This document shows positions 26,006 to 34,210 of a DNA stretch of 64,000 nt, in pieces (positions within the stretch are counted from its first letter, which is position 1; each line of letters opens with the position of its first letter). Origin of the DNA: Thermoplasmata archaeon (GTDB lineage: Archaea > Thermoplasmatota > Thermoplasmata > Lutacidiplasmatales > UBA184); NCBI GenBank assembly GCA_035532555.1, contig DATKQS010000009.1:1-64000 (forward strand). The letters run 5' to 3'. The notes below the pieces were generated by a model. The model worked only from the letters and a program-made list of their open reading frames with translations. It was not told where the DNA came from and ran no database searches. The position numbers were made by a program, and so were the translations under genes.

Positions 26006-26229
26006 AGGATGCTCCAGAAGGTGGTACTGCGTCGCCCCTACTTACGGACAGCGCGAGTCCCGCGAAGCGAGACGCCCCGAGGCGGTACTGGAACGGTGGC
26101 CGAGACTTCCAACCTCGAAGACACCGCGACAGCGTTCGAGCCGGTTCTACGGTGCGTGGAGGCTTTCCGTGCTCCGGCCTCGAAATGGTCAAGTTGAGCG
26201 CTGGATTCGCCGCAGCCTACCGAGCGACC

Positions 26230-27279
26230 ATGCCTTCCGATCAGATTGCCTTGGAGGCCTTCGATCTTGGATACGCGTACGCTCCGGGGCGGTTCGCCAT
26301 CCGACATCTCAACATCGACTTGCACCGGGGAGAGGTCTTGGGGCTGCTCGGTCGCAATGGCGCGGGCAAGACCACCACCGTCCGGCTCCTCACGACGCTA
26401 CTGCCCCCGACCGAAGGAACCGCCGTCGTTCTAGGTCAGGATGTTCGGTACGGTGGGCGAGCCCTCCGCTCACGTCTCGGGGTCGTGCTCCAGGCTGAGT
26501 CGCTCGACTTCGTAACGGTCGAACGGAATCTCACGCTCTACGCGTTTCTCTGGGGCGTACCTCGGGAGGTGGCGAAGAGCCGGGCCGAGGAAATGATCGA
26601 GCTCTTCGAGCTCGGAGAGGCTCGGCGTCGCAAACCGTGGGCCCTCTCGGGCGGAGAGCGTCGCCGCTTCCAGGTGGCGCGAGAGCTCATGCACGACATG
26701 GAGATCCTGTTCCTGGACGAACCGACCGTCGGCTTGGACGCGATCGCACGGCGCCGGATCCTGCGCTACCTGAAGGAGCGGGCCCGGCACGGTCTATCGA
26801 TCGTGTTCACGACGCACATCCTCCACGAAGCCGACATGCTGTGCGACCGGATCGCGGTGTTCCACCTCGGTCAGCTCCTCGCCCTGGACACTGCCGAGGA
26901 GCTCAAGCGCAAGCACGCCGGAGCGCGAGAAGTATCGGTCACGTTCACTGCCCCGCCCGCGCCCGAAGTGCGCACGGAGCTCGCGCGCGAGCTCGAAGCC
27001 CGTGGTGCCGTTCTTCTGGAACGGGTAGAGGACCTTACCGCCCCCGAGACGAAGGTCGCGTTCTTGGCACCGCATGCCGAAGAGATGCTGCCATGGCTCA
27101 GCCACTGGGCCTAGTCCCACTCACTCGAGCTCGAGCGGATGTCCGTGGAGGAGGCGACGCTCGAGGCCGCCTTCCTAGGGATGATCGGAGACCTCGACGA
27201 GCGGACAACGGACGACGCGAAGGACCGCGACCGATCCTCTGGCGCGCTCCCCCCGGGGCGCATTGGGGGACTCACGTGA
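26230..27279 (+). pseudogene. ABC transporter ATPase (DrrA-like), exporter 2, with an in-frame UAG at 27112
   Basis: The first 294 residues are a normal DrrA-type ATPase: Walker A GLLGRNGAGKTT, Q loop VVLQAESLDF, signature WALSGGERRRFQVA, Walker B EILFLDEPTVGLD and switch VFTTHILHEADM. A TAG stop at 27112-27114 then ends the frame. The same frame continues with LELERMSVEEATLEAAFLG, the conserved DrrA C-terminal tail, as far as TGA 27277-27279, which overlaps the permease start as GTGA. Alignment with the paralog at 15753 puts the UAG at a Gln (CAG) position, so a single C-to-T change explains it. The product is either a shortened but catalytic ATPase (stop at 27114) or a readthrough protein. 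Confidence 0.75.
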
Positions 27280-28049
27280 AACTTCCGCCGGTACTCCGGT
27301 TGGTGGTTCGGAACTTTGCGTCGAACCTGGACCCGCTGACCATCATCATTCGCTTCGGCCAACCGGTCATCACGATCGTCGTCCTCGGCACGATGTTCAG
27401 TTCGATCATTTCCACCAACGTGACCGGCGGGGGATCATACACGGCGTTCCTGGTCCCCGGGATGATCGCCTTCCAGATGATCACCGGAGGGGTGGTCTCG
27501 GGGAACCTGTTCTGGCTCGACCGCCGGTGGGCGATGGTGGAGCAGATCTTCTTGGGGCCCTTCCGTCGCTCCGAGTACCTCGGCGGGCTCGTGCTCACCA
27601 CGCTCCTCTTCGCGCTCGTGGGAGTCGGCATCATGATGCTGGTCGGGCTTCCGTTCATCGGCATCCCATCGCTCTCCCCGCTGGGCGTAGCCACGGTCCT
27701 CCTCACCGTCGCTCTCGGGAGCATCTTCTTCGCGGGGCTCCTGATCGCGCTCGGGACCCGACTGCGCTCGGCGAACGCCTACTTCACCATCCAGTCGTTC
27801 CTCCAGCTGTTCGTCATCTTCCTCTCCACCGTCTATTATCCCATCACCTCGAACACCCCGAAGGCCCTCGCGGTGGTCTTCTACGCCAACCCGCTCACCT
27901 ACGCCGCGAACACGATCCGAGACGCGTTCGGCGGCACGCTCGGAGTGACCGACCTCGAGTCGCTCGGGGTCCTCGGCGCACTGGCCATCGTCGCGTTCGG
28001 GGCCGCCATCTGGGGGTTCCGGACCATGGACCTCGGGCCGATCCAATAA
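27276..28049 (+). CDS. ABC-2 type transporter permease (DrrB-like), exporter 2
   Basis: A 257-residue permease with six predicted transmembrane helices, including IIIRFGQPVITIVVLGTMF, VLLTVALGSIFFAGLLIAL and the last helix VLGALAIVAFGAAIWGF. The ABC-2 features LFVIFLSTVYYPITS and ANPLTYAANTIRDAFGG are present. It is the paralog of 14999-15775. The start GTG at 27276 overlaps the TGA that would end the full-length ATPase, which fixes the start and argues that the ATPase frame originally ran that far. Confidence 0.87.
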   Translation: MKLPPVLRLVVRNFASNLDPLTIIIRFGQPVITIVVLGTMFSSIISTNVTGGGSYTAFLVPGMIAFQMITGGVVSGNLFWLDRRWAMVEQIFLGPFRRSEYLGGLVLTTLLFALVGVGIMMLVGLPFIGIPSLSPLGVATVLLTVALGSIFFAGLLIALGTRLRSANAYFTIQSFLQLFVIFLSTVYYPITSNTPKALAVVFYANPLTYAANTIRDAFGGTLGVTDLESLGVLGALAIVAFGAAIWGFRTMDLGPIQ

Positions 28050-28187
28050 GGGCTCGGCGGTCACTTCCGCCGGAAACGGTCCGGCAGGTTCTCGGAGATG
28101 TTCAGTTGCCACCGAAGATCTACCATACACTCGCCCACGATTCGCCGGGCTCTAACTCCGGGTCCCGACCGAGCCCAGGCCGGGCTT

Positions 28188-28640
28188 CTACCAGTCGTAC
28201 TGCGATCGCAGGTCCTGACCGTGATCCAGGACGGACTTGAGGTTCATCAGGAAGTACATCCATCCTTGGATCGACCCGCCGTAGAGGTCGACCCATCGCT
28301 CCTGTTTCGGAAAGCCCGAGTGCGTGAGCTTCACCACGGTTCCGGCGTTCTTGGGCTCAATCTCCAGCTTCAGCCTGGTCACTAGCATATCCTCCTGCCC
28401 GGGCCACTGCCAGGTCAGGGTGATCTGTTTCTCGGGGACGAACTCGAGCACTTTGCCTGTGTGGGTCGGGCCGCTATCCCAGGTGAACGAGTAGCGGCCG
28501 CCTCGGCGGAGGGATAGGGTTGCGCCGTCCAGCAACCAGCGCTTGAGAAGCTCGGGATCGGAGATCGCCTTGAAGGCGCTCTTGGGGGAGACTCGAGTGA
28601 AGATCTGCAGTTGAATCGTTCGCATCTTGGTGAGCGCCAT
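28188..28640 (-). CDS. SRPBCC/AHSA1-family protein
   Basis: A 150-residue protein with the Bet v 1-like/AHSA1 pattern: FTRVSPKSAFKAISDPELLKRW, GGRYSFTW, GKVLEFVPEKQITLTWQWPG, VVKLTHSGFP and a C-terminal helix GWMYFLMNLKSVLDHG. Such proteins bind hydrophobic ligands or act as Hsp90 co-chaperone-like activators, with no sure function here. A TATA-like GTTTAGC (28664-28670) sits 27 bases before ATG 28640, favouring that start. Confidence 0.75.
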   Translation of the reverse strand: MALTKMRTIQLQIFTRVSPKSAFKAISDPELLKRWLLDGATLSLRRGGRYSFTWDSGPTHTGKVLEFVPEKQITLTWQWPGQEDMLVTRLKLEIEPKNAGTVVKLTHSGFPKQERWVDLYGGSIQGWMYFLMNLKSVLDHGQDLRSQYDW

Positions 28641-29268
28641 CACAATCGGGAACTTTCCCGGGTGCTAAACGGCCTAGCATGGTCCAGGAACTCCTCGTTG
28701 CCCCGCGTCCATGGGTCGATCCAAACGCCGGGTTACACCCTCGGATCATCGGTTTCCTCCGTCCTGCCTCTTGAACCATGGTCGCTTTCCGGATGGTCAT
28801 ACTACCCTCCGCGATCCTTGCGACGGCGGCTCGAGGGTCCTTTGGTCGTTCCCTCGGTTGTAGGATTATCTATGATCCACCATTGTCGCCTCCCTCCCAC
28901 CTGGGGCCGGCCGTGAATACGATACACGCCCGACCGTCACTCCTCACCCGGCGTTTGGATCGCCGCCGTCCAAAGCTTTCAGTCGAGATAGCTATTGGTG
29001 GTGCGCCGGGATGATCGAGGGGACGCGCGAACCAGGAAACGGACCTTCAGTTCGCGCGAGTCATGAAATCTCGGCGGCGGGTCCGACCGAACACTGGTGC
29101 CTCACGCGCCGGTTGCCGTGTTGATCTCCTCGCCGCGCGAGTCACTCCTCCTCGTGAAGTCACGACAATGTTACAGTTCCGTTTGAAACAAATGTTTAAG
29201 TATCGAGGTGCAAAGTCCTCCTCAGAGCGTATGACGCTCGTCTGACAAACGGTAACGAGGAACCAACG
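28641..29268. other. Long intergenic region upstream of ftsZ
   Basis: About 630 bases with no gene I can support on either strand; the short open frames have no protein-like composition. It holds the promoter of the minus-strand SRPBCC gene near 28666 and the ftsZ promoter near 29194. I see no tRNA and no clear sRNA box C/D pattern. It is slightly more AT-rich than its surroundings, especially at 28790-28900 and 29160-29210. Confidence 0.5.
29194..29203 (+). promoter_or_regulatory. TATA box for ftsZ
   Basis: GTTTAAGTAT about 70 bases before the ftsZ ATG, in an AT-rich patch. The implied leader of about 45 bases contains GAGGAA shortly before ATG 29269, so ftsZ, unlike many genes here, probably has a leader with a ribosome binding site. 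Confidence 0.55.
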
Positions 29269-30408
29269 ATGAAGTCCATTATTCAGGAAGCGATCGCGAA
29301 GCACCAGGAGAACCAGACCCTGGTGGACGACCGACCCAAGCCCGCGAACCCATCGTACGTGAGCGTCGACGATGCGGAGCTCGCGAAGCTCGCGGACACG
29401 CTGCGGGTCAACATCCGCATCGTGGGATGCGGCGGCGGCGGGTCCAACACCATCAACCGTTGCACCGAGGAGGGGATTCAGGGCGCCGAGATGTGCGCCA
29501 TCAATACGGATGCGAAACACCTGTTGACCATCCACTCCCCGCGCAAGATCCTCATCGGCCGCCGGGCCACGAAGGGCCTCGGCGCCGGCGCTCGCCCCGA
29601 GATCGGGGAGGAAGCGGCCCGGGAGAACGAGGAGGAGATTCGCCAGTTCCTGCAGGGAGCTCACATCGTCTTCATCACCGCCGGCATGGGCGGTGGTACC
29701 GGGACGGGATCCGCGCACCTCGTCGCGCGCCTCGCCAAGGAAGCCGGCGCCCTGACGATGGGTGTGGTCACGCTTCCGTTCCCCGGTGAAGGGACCGCGC
29801 GCATGGAGCAGGCCCGCGATGGGCTCGAGCGCCTGCGCCGCGTGTGCGACACCACGATCGTCATCCAGAACGAGAAGCTGCTCGAACTGGTTCCCCGGAT
29901 GCCGCTCGACGCGGCCTTCAAGCTCGCGGACGCCGTGCTGATGACCGGGATCAAGGGAATCGCCGAGATCGTCACCCGCCCCGGCCTCGTCAACCTCGAC
30001 TACGCCGACATCCTGACCGTCATGAAGGACGGTGGGGTCGCCCTCATCGGGCTCGGCGAGAGCGAGAGCGCGACCGACCGGGTCACCGAAGCGGTGACGG
30101 AGGCACTCACCTCTCCACTGCTCGGCAACGTCGATCTCAAGGACGCCACGGGGGCCCTCGTCCGCGTGATCGGCGGACCCACCATGACCGTCTCCGAGGC
30201 CGAGAAGGCCGCGGCACTGGTCGGCGGCAAGATCTCCAAGCGCGCCCGGATCATCTGGGGCTGCACGGTCGAGAACTCTCCCGAGATGGAGAACACCATC
30301 AAGGTGCTCCTGATCATCACGGGCGTACGCGCGGCGAGCCTCCTCGGCCAGAAGGGCGGAGGCTATGCCAGCGGACAATCCGAGGAAGTCATCGACCTCG
30401 TCCGGTAA
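29269..30408 (+). CDS. ftsZ: Cell division GTPase FtsZ
   Basis: A 379-residue tubulin homolog that polymerises with GTP into the division ring. An N-terminal extension of about 47 residues precedes the GTPase domain. The first nucleotide loop is IVGCGGGGSNTINR (51-64), and the tubulin signature GGGTGTG is at 141-147. The T7 synergy-loop region is NLDYADI, with its acidic residue for hydrolysis. The C-terminal domain is intact to about residue 365, and the tail is short. It is followed, with a 44-base overlap, by an RNase P protein gene. Confidence 0.95.
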   Translation: MKSIIQEAIAKHQENQTLVDDRPKPANPSYVSVDDAELAKLADTLRVNIRIVGCGGGGSNTINRCTEEGIQGAEMCAINTDAKHLLTIHSPRKILIGRRATKGLGAGARPEIGEEAARENEEEIRQFLQGAHIVFITAGMGGGTGTGSAHLVARLAKEAGALTMGVVTLPFPGEGTARMEQARDGLERLRRVCDTTIVIQNEKLLELVPRMPLDAAFKLADAVLMTGIKGIAEIVTRPGLVNLDYADILTVMKDGGVALIGLGESESATDRVTEAVTEALTSPLLGNVDLKDATGALVRVIGGPTMTVSEAEKAAALVGGKISKRARIIWGCTVENSPEMENTIKVLLIITGVRAASLLGQKGGGYASGQSEEVIDLVR

Positions 30409-30745
30409 GGCGAACCCGTCACGCCCCCGCTACCTCGGTATCGAGGTGGCGGGGACGTCCAATCTCCGGAGCTCGCCGCCTTGGTGGCAGTCGCTCCTCT
30501 CGAGCTTCCAGCCCCCGAGCCCCGCTCCCCCTCCGTTCCGCGTCATCCGCTTCGATCGGGACCGCGCCATCGTCGAGGTCGGTCATCGCACCGTACCATC
30601 CGCGCGGGTGGCGTGGAACGCGACCGTGTCTGGACCCGATGGTCGAAGGTACTCCGTTCGCACCGTGCGGAGCTGGGGAACGCTCGTCGGTGCGAAGGCC
30701 TGGCTGCGGGGGAACGCCCGCCAGCCTCCGCGAACGGTACGCTGA
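30365..30745 (+). CDS. Probable RNase P protein component 2 (Pop5/Rnp2-like)
   Basis: A 126-residue protein. After a basic N-terminal tail, PRYLGIEVAG, VIRFDRDRAIVEVGHRTVPSARVAWN and VRTVRSWGTLVGAKAWLR match the order of conserved positions in archaeal Pop5/Rnp2: Arg-Tyr strand, central IV.v.h strand with an Arg-Ala helix, and a terminal GT-x-x-x-AK. Rnp2 helps RNase P trim 5' leaders of pre-tRNA. The similarity is by eye and the assignment is moderate. The ATG at 30365 overlaps the ftsZ end by 44 bases, which suggests co-transcription. Confidence 0.55.
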   Translation: MPADNPRKSSTSSGKANPSRPRYLGIEVAGTSNLRSSPPWWQSLLSSFQPPSPAPPPFRVIRFDRDRAIVEVGHRTVPSARVAWNATVSGPDGRRYSVRTVRSWGTLVGAKAWLRGNARQPPRTVR

Positions 30746-30798
30746 CCGCGCCCGCGAAAGTTATCTCCCATCCCCCCTCGCGATGCAGGGTAAGGCTG

Positions 30799-32361
30799 GT
30801 GGCGCCGGAATCCAATCGACAGGTGCGGATCACGCGGGCGTTGCTATCGGTCGACGATAAGGCCGGCCTGGTCGACTTCGCGCGAGCCCTTTCTCTCCAT
30901 CAAATCGAGCTGTGGGCAACGGGAGGCACCCAGCGCTCGATCTCGTCGGCCGGGATCCCGGTCCGTGCGGCGGAGGAGCTCACGGGCATCGGCTCCTGGT
31001 TCGGCGGGCGCGTTAAGACGCTCCATCCCGCCATTCTCGGTGGGGTGCTCGCTCCCCGGACCGAGGAGGGGGCCCGGGAGCTGGCCGATCGCAACCTCCT
31101 CCCCTTCGATCTCGTGGTCGTGAACTTCTACCCGTTCGAGCGCCACCTTACCGAGCATCCGGACGCGAAGGATCGCGAGGAGTTCGTGGATATCGGCGGC
31201 GTCACGCTCGCTCGAGCCGCCGCCAAGAACCATCAGGACGTGGCGATCGTGGTCGATCCCGCCGACTATCCGGGGATCACTTCCGAACTGGGAACGCGCT
31301 CCGGGGCCCTTTCGGACGCGACCCGGCTCCGTCTCGCGTTGAAGGCGTTCGAGCGAACGGCCGCCTACGACGCGGCGATCGCCCGTGGGCTCGGGCCCGC
31401 TACCGATCGCTCCTCGGACCCCTTCCCGGCGGAGGTCACCTTCCGTCGCGAACCGCTCAAGCTTCGGTACGGCGAGAACCCGCACCAGCGCGCGTCCGTG
31501 TACTCCGCCGTGGGCTTCGGACTCCCGTCCACACCGTTCGCACTAGTGAAAGGGGACTCCCTCTCCTTCACGAACCTTCTGGACCTCGACACCGCGCTCG
31601 CCACGGTCGCCGAGTTCCCCGGCCCCAGCGCCGCCGTCGTCAAGCATGCCACCCCGTGCGGGGTCGCTTCGGGAGCCACGGTGAAGGAGGCCCTCGAACG
31701 GGCCGTGGCAAGCGACCCGGTCGCCCGATACGGCTGTGCTATCGCCATCAACCGGCCGTTCGGAGCCGGCGATGCGGACGCGCTCGCGGGGATCTTTGTG
31801 GATCTTCTCTCCGCTCCATCATTCGATGAAGCGAGCCGAGAGCGCCTCGCCCTTCGACCCAAGATCAAGCTCGTACGGATCGAGCCGCCCTCGCCTCAAG
31901 CGGAGCGCTGGGAGGCTCATAGTGGGCTCGGCCGCCTTTTGCTCCAAGAGGTCGATCGGCGTGAGCTCGTTCCACCGGACCTTCGCCTCGTGACCGGCAC
32001 CGCCGTGACCCCGGAGGAGCTCTGCTCCCTCGATTTTGCCTGGCGGGTCGTCCGGCATGCGAAATCCAACGCGATCGTCCTCGCCCACGGGTCCCGGACC
32101 GTGGGAATCGGTTCCGGCCAGCCGACCCGAGCCCGTTCGGTCGAGCTTGCGTGCGCGGTGGCCGGTCCTCGGGCCAAGGGCGCGATCCTCGCTTCGGATG
32201 CCTTCTTCCCGTTCGCCGACGGCGTCGAGATCGCCGGCAAGGCCGGCGTCCGCGCGATCATCCAGCCCGGAGGTAGCCTGCGCGACCCGGAAGTGATCGC
32301 GATGGCCGACAAGTTCGGGATGTCGATGTACTTCACCGGGTGGCGGGTCTTCCGCCACTAG
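30799..32361 (+). CDS. purH: Bifunctional AICAR formyltransferase / IMP cyclohydrolase PurH
   Basis: A 520-residue enzyme for the last two steps of IMP synthesis. The N-terminal cyclohydrolase domain includes LWATGGTQRSIS, GGRVKTLHPAILGG and FYPFERHL. The formyltransferase domain shows RYGENPHQRA, VVKHATPCGVA with the catalytic Lys-His pair, and the closing PFADGVEIA and AIIQPGGSLRDPEVI. The start is GTG 30799, with AGGGTAAGG in front; a second GTG at 30823 is possible. Many archaea use PurP and PurO instead of PurH, so a fused PurH is a useful lineage marker. It lies 53 bases after the RNase P gene. Confidence 0.93.
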   Translation: MAPESNRQVRITRALLSVDDKAGLVDFARALSLHQIELWATGGTQRSISSAGIPVRAAEELTGIGSWFGGRVKTLHPAILGGVLAPRTEEGARELADRNLLPFDLVVVNFYPFERHLTEHPDAKDREEFVDIGGVTLARAAAKNHQDVAIVVDPADYPGITSELGTRSGALSDATRLRLALKAFERTAAYDAAIARGLGPATDRSSDPFPAEVTFRREPLKLRYGENPHQRASVYSAVGFGLPSTPFALVKGDSLSFTNLLDLDTALATVAEFPGPSAAVVKHATPCGVASGATVKEALERAVASDPVARYGCAIAINRPFGAGDADALAGIFVDLLSAPSFDEASRERLALRPKIKLVRIEPPSPQAERWEAHSGLGRLLLQEVDRRELVPPDLRLVTGTAVTPEELCSLDFAWRVVRHAKSNAIVLAHGSRTVGIGSGQPTRARSVELACAVAGPRAKGAILASDAFFPFADGVEIAGKAGVRAIIQPGGSLRDPEVIAMADKFGMSMYFTGWRVFRH

Positions 32362-32367
32362 CGCGCC

Positions 32368-32715
32368 CTACGCGAATTCGAAGTGCTTCTTCAGGATCGT
32401 CCGGAACTCGCCGGGTTCGACGGGTCCGATCTCCCGTCCCTTCTCCTTCCCTTGGTTGAGGAAGAGGTAGGCCGGGATCGAGTGGATCCCGTAGGACTGG
32501 GTCACCGCGCTCGACTCGTCCACAATCACCTTCGCGAACTTGACCCGACCGACCCAGTGCTCGCTCAGCTCTCGCATGAGCGGTTCGGTGGCGCGGCAGG
32601 GAGCGCACCAATCCGCGTAGAAATCGACGACGACCGGGAGATCCGAGCGGATCACCTCTTGGTCGAAGTTCTCATCGTTGACGATGACGACGGTTCCAGG
32701 CACCAGCTTCGGCAC
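32368..32715 (-). CDS. Thioredoxin
   Basis: A 115-residue thioredoxin with the active site WCAPC (Cys37 and Cys40) and the cis-proline region GIHSIPAYLFL. It reduces protein disulfides in the cytoplasm. The second active-site residue pair Ala-Pro differs from the usual Gly-Pro, as in many archaeal thioredoxins. The start ATG 32715 lies 29 bases from a TATA element that is shared, nearly palindromically, with the divergent mutY. The gene converges with purH, six bases from its stop. Confidence 0.9.
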   Translation of the reverse strand: MPKLVPGTVVIVNDENFDQEVIRSDLPVVVDFYADWCAPCRATEPLMRELSEHWVGRVKFAKVIVDESSAVTQSYGIHSIPAYLFLNQGKEKGREIGPVEPGEFRTILKKHFEFA

Positions 32716-32739
32716 GCTGATGCTTCGAACTCCGGGCGG

Positions 32740-32750
32740 GCTTTAAGCCT
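32740..32750. promoter_or_regulatory. Near-palindromic TATA element shared by thioredoxin and mutY
   Basis: GCTTTAAGCCT works as CTTTAAG on the plus strand for mutY (GTG 32779, about 35 bases away) and CTTAAAG on the minus strand for the thioredoxin gene (ATG 32715, about 29 bases away). The 63-base spacer leaves little room for two separate promoters. Confidence 0.5.
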
Positions 32751-32778
32751 GTTCTTCGTGCGGCGAGCCGGGGATCCT

Positions 32779-33921
32779 GTGAGCGGACGCCGCCGAGCTG
32801 CGAAGGCGCCCGATGCGACCACCGCCCGGGCCCTGCTCGCCTGGTTCCGAAGCACCCGCCGCGAACTTCCCTGGAGACGCCGTCGGGACCCGTACCGCGT
32901 CTGGGTGGCCGAGGTCCTGCTCCAGCAGACCCGGGTCGACCAGGCGGTTCCCTATTTCGAACGGTTCGTGGCTCGGTTCCCGACCGTTCGCTCGCTCGCC
33001 CGGGCGCGCGAAGCGCAGATCCTCAAAGTCTGGGAAGGGGCCGGCTACTATGCTCGGGCCCGCAACCTCGGAGCGGCCGCGCGCGACCTCGTCCGTCGAC
33101 ACCACGGAAGGTTGCCCCGGACCGTTCCCGAGCTCGAAGAGCTTCCCGGGGTCGGACCCTACATCGCCCGGGCCGTGGCCAGCCTCGCATTCGGCGCGCC
33201 GACCATCGCTCTGGAGGCGAACGGGAGGCGCGTCGCGGCCCGATGGTGGGTGGAGAGGGGAGACGTGCGGACCACGGCCGTCGCACGCGTGCTCGAGCAC
33301 CGCCTCACGGAGCTTCTTCCCGAGGACTCTCCGGGCGAGTTCAATGAAGCTCTGATGGAGCTCGGAGAGACCGTCTGCCTCCCAATCTCACCGCAATGCG
33401 AGCGATGCCCCGTTTCGATGACCTGTCGGGCCTATGCGATGCTCGAAGCTCCGGGATCCATTCCGGTCCGGTCCCCTCGACGGCGGAAACCGCATTTGCG
33501 GGCCTCCGTCCTCGTCGTCCAGGCCGCCGACAGGTTCCTCATCCAGCGGAGGGGACCCGGTGGCCTGCTCGCGGGCCTCTACGAGTTCCCGGGAGGGAAG
33601 ATCGAACGGGGAGAGTCCCCCGAAGCGGCGGCACGACGGGAGCTCGAGGAGGAGACGGGGCTTCGAGTGCCCGGTCGTATCGAGCCGATCGGGATCGTCC
33701 ACCACAGTTACAGCCACTTCAGCGTCGATCTGCACGTCTACCGCGCCCGTCTACCTCGAATCCGCCGAGTGAGGGCCGATCACGATCGCCGGTGGGCTTC
33801 CCGAGCCCAGATCCAGCGACTCCCATTACCGAAGGCCACCGAGAAGATCCTGCACCTTCTTCGCAGAACCGGCGACGAGAGAGTGCGGAGACGATCGATG
33901 CCTCCGAACGCGCGAATTTGA
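32779..33921 (+). CDS. mutY: MutY-like adenine DNA glycosylase with an intact Nudix domain
   Basis: A 380-residue repair enzyme that would remove A opposite 8-oxoguanine. The HhH-GPD domain has the catalytic Glu45 in AEVLLQQT, the hairpin LPGVGPYIARAV (Tyr128), and the iron-sulfur loop C200-x6-C207-x2-C210-x5-C216. At the position of the catalytic Asp the sequence reads IALEANGRRV, with Glu146 in place of Asp. The C-terminal domain has the 8-oxoG-reading motif YSHFSVDLH. It also has a complete Nudix box (GGKIERGE to EETG, 272-294), which is normally lost in MutY, so it may also hydrolyse an oxidised nucleotide. The start is GTG 32779; GTG 32758 is also in frame. Confidence 0.85.
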   Translation: MSGRRRAAKAPDATTARALLAWFRSTRRELPWRRRRDPYRVWVAEVLLQQTRVDQAVPYFERFVARFPTVRSLARAREAQILKVWEGAGYYARARNLGAAARDLVRRHHGRLPRTVPELEELPGVGPYIARAVASLAFGAPTIALEANGRRVAARWWVERGDVRTTAVARVLEHRLTELLPEDSPGEFNEALMELGETVCLPISPQCERCPVSMTCRAYAMLEAPGSIPVRSPRRRKPHLRASVLVVQAADRFLIQRRGPGGLLAGLYEFPGGKIERGESPEAAARRELEEETGLRVPGRIEPIGIVHHSYSHFSVDLHVYRARLPRIRRVRADHDRRWASRAQIQRLPLPKATEKILHLLRRTGDERVRRRSMPPNARI

Positions 33922-34210
33922 ACGCCTCGGGGTGCGCATTTCGCCCCGGGCTATATTGTCCGGCTCTTCGATTCCGGAACCAGATTCGCCCACGCGCTTA
34001 GGTGTGATTTTCCCTCCGGAAGAGGTCGAATTTCACCATCCAGCCCTCCTGGAAACTATATAGCTGGTTGAGCGGTTATGTACAATGGCCTCGGGCATCG
34101 GCGAACCGGCCCCCTGGTGGCACCGTCCAACAGGCCAGGGGGATGGGGCGCCGGTGCCTTCCCCGTTCCAACGAACACTTCGAGGGCGCACTCGCACGAG
34201 AAGGGGGTCC
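33922..34210. other. Intergenic region between mutY and hutH ends
   Basis: About 290 bases with AT-rich patches, including CTATATTG near 33950 and CTATATAG near 34055. The latter resembles a plus-strand TATA box 26 bases before ATG 34078, but the frame that follows is antisense to hutH and has no protein-like features, so I do not call a gene. An sRNA from this site cannot be excluded. Confidence 0.35.

Noticed and set aside
27112-27114. UAG read as pyrrolysine
   Set aside because: Not adopted as the call: TAG is a common, well-placed stop elsewhere in this window, and the aligned residue in the paralog is Gln (CAG), so a point mutation or error is simpler.
29047-30378. Minus-strand open frame of 443 codons
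   Set aside because: Antisense shadow of ftsZ; long antisense frames are common in GC-rich genes.
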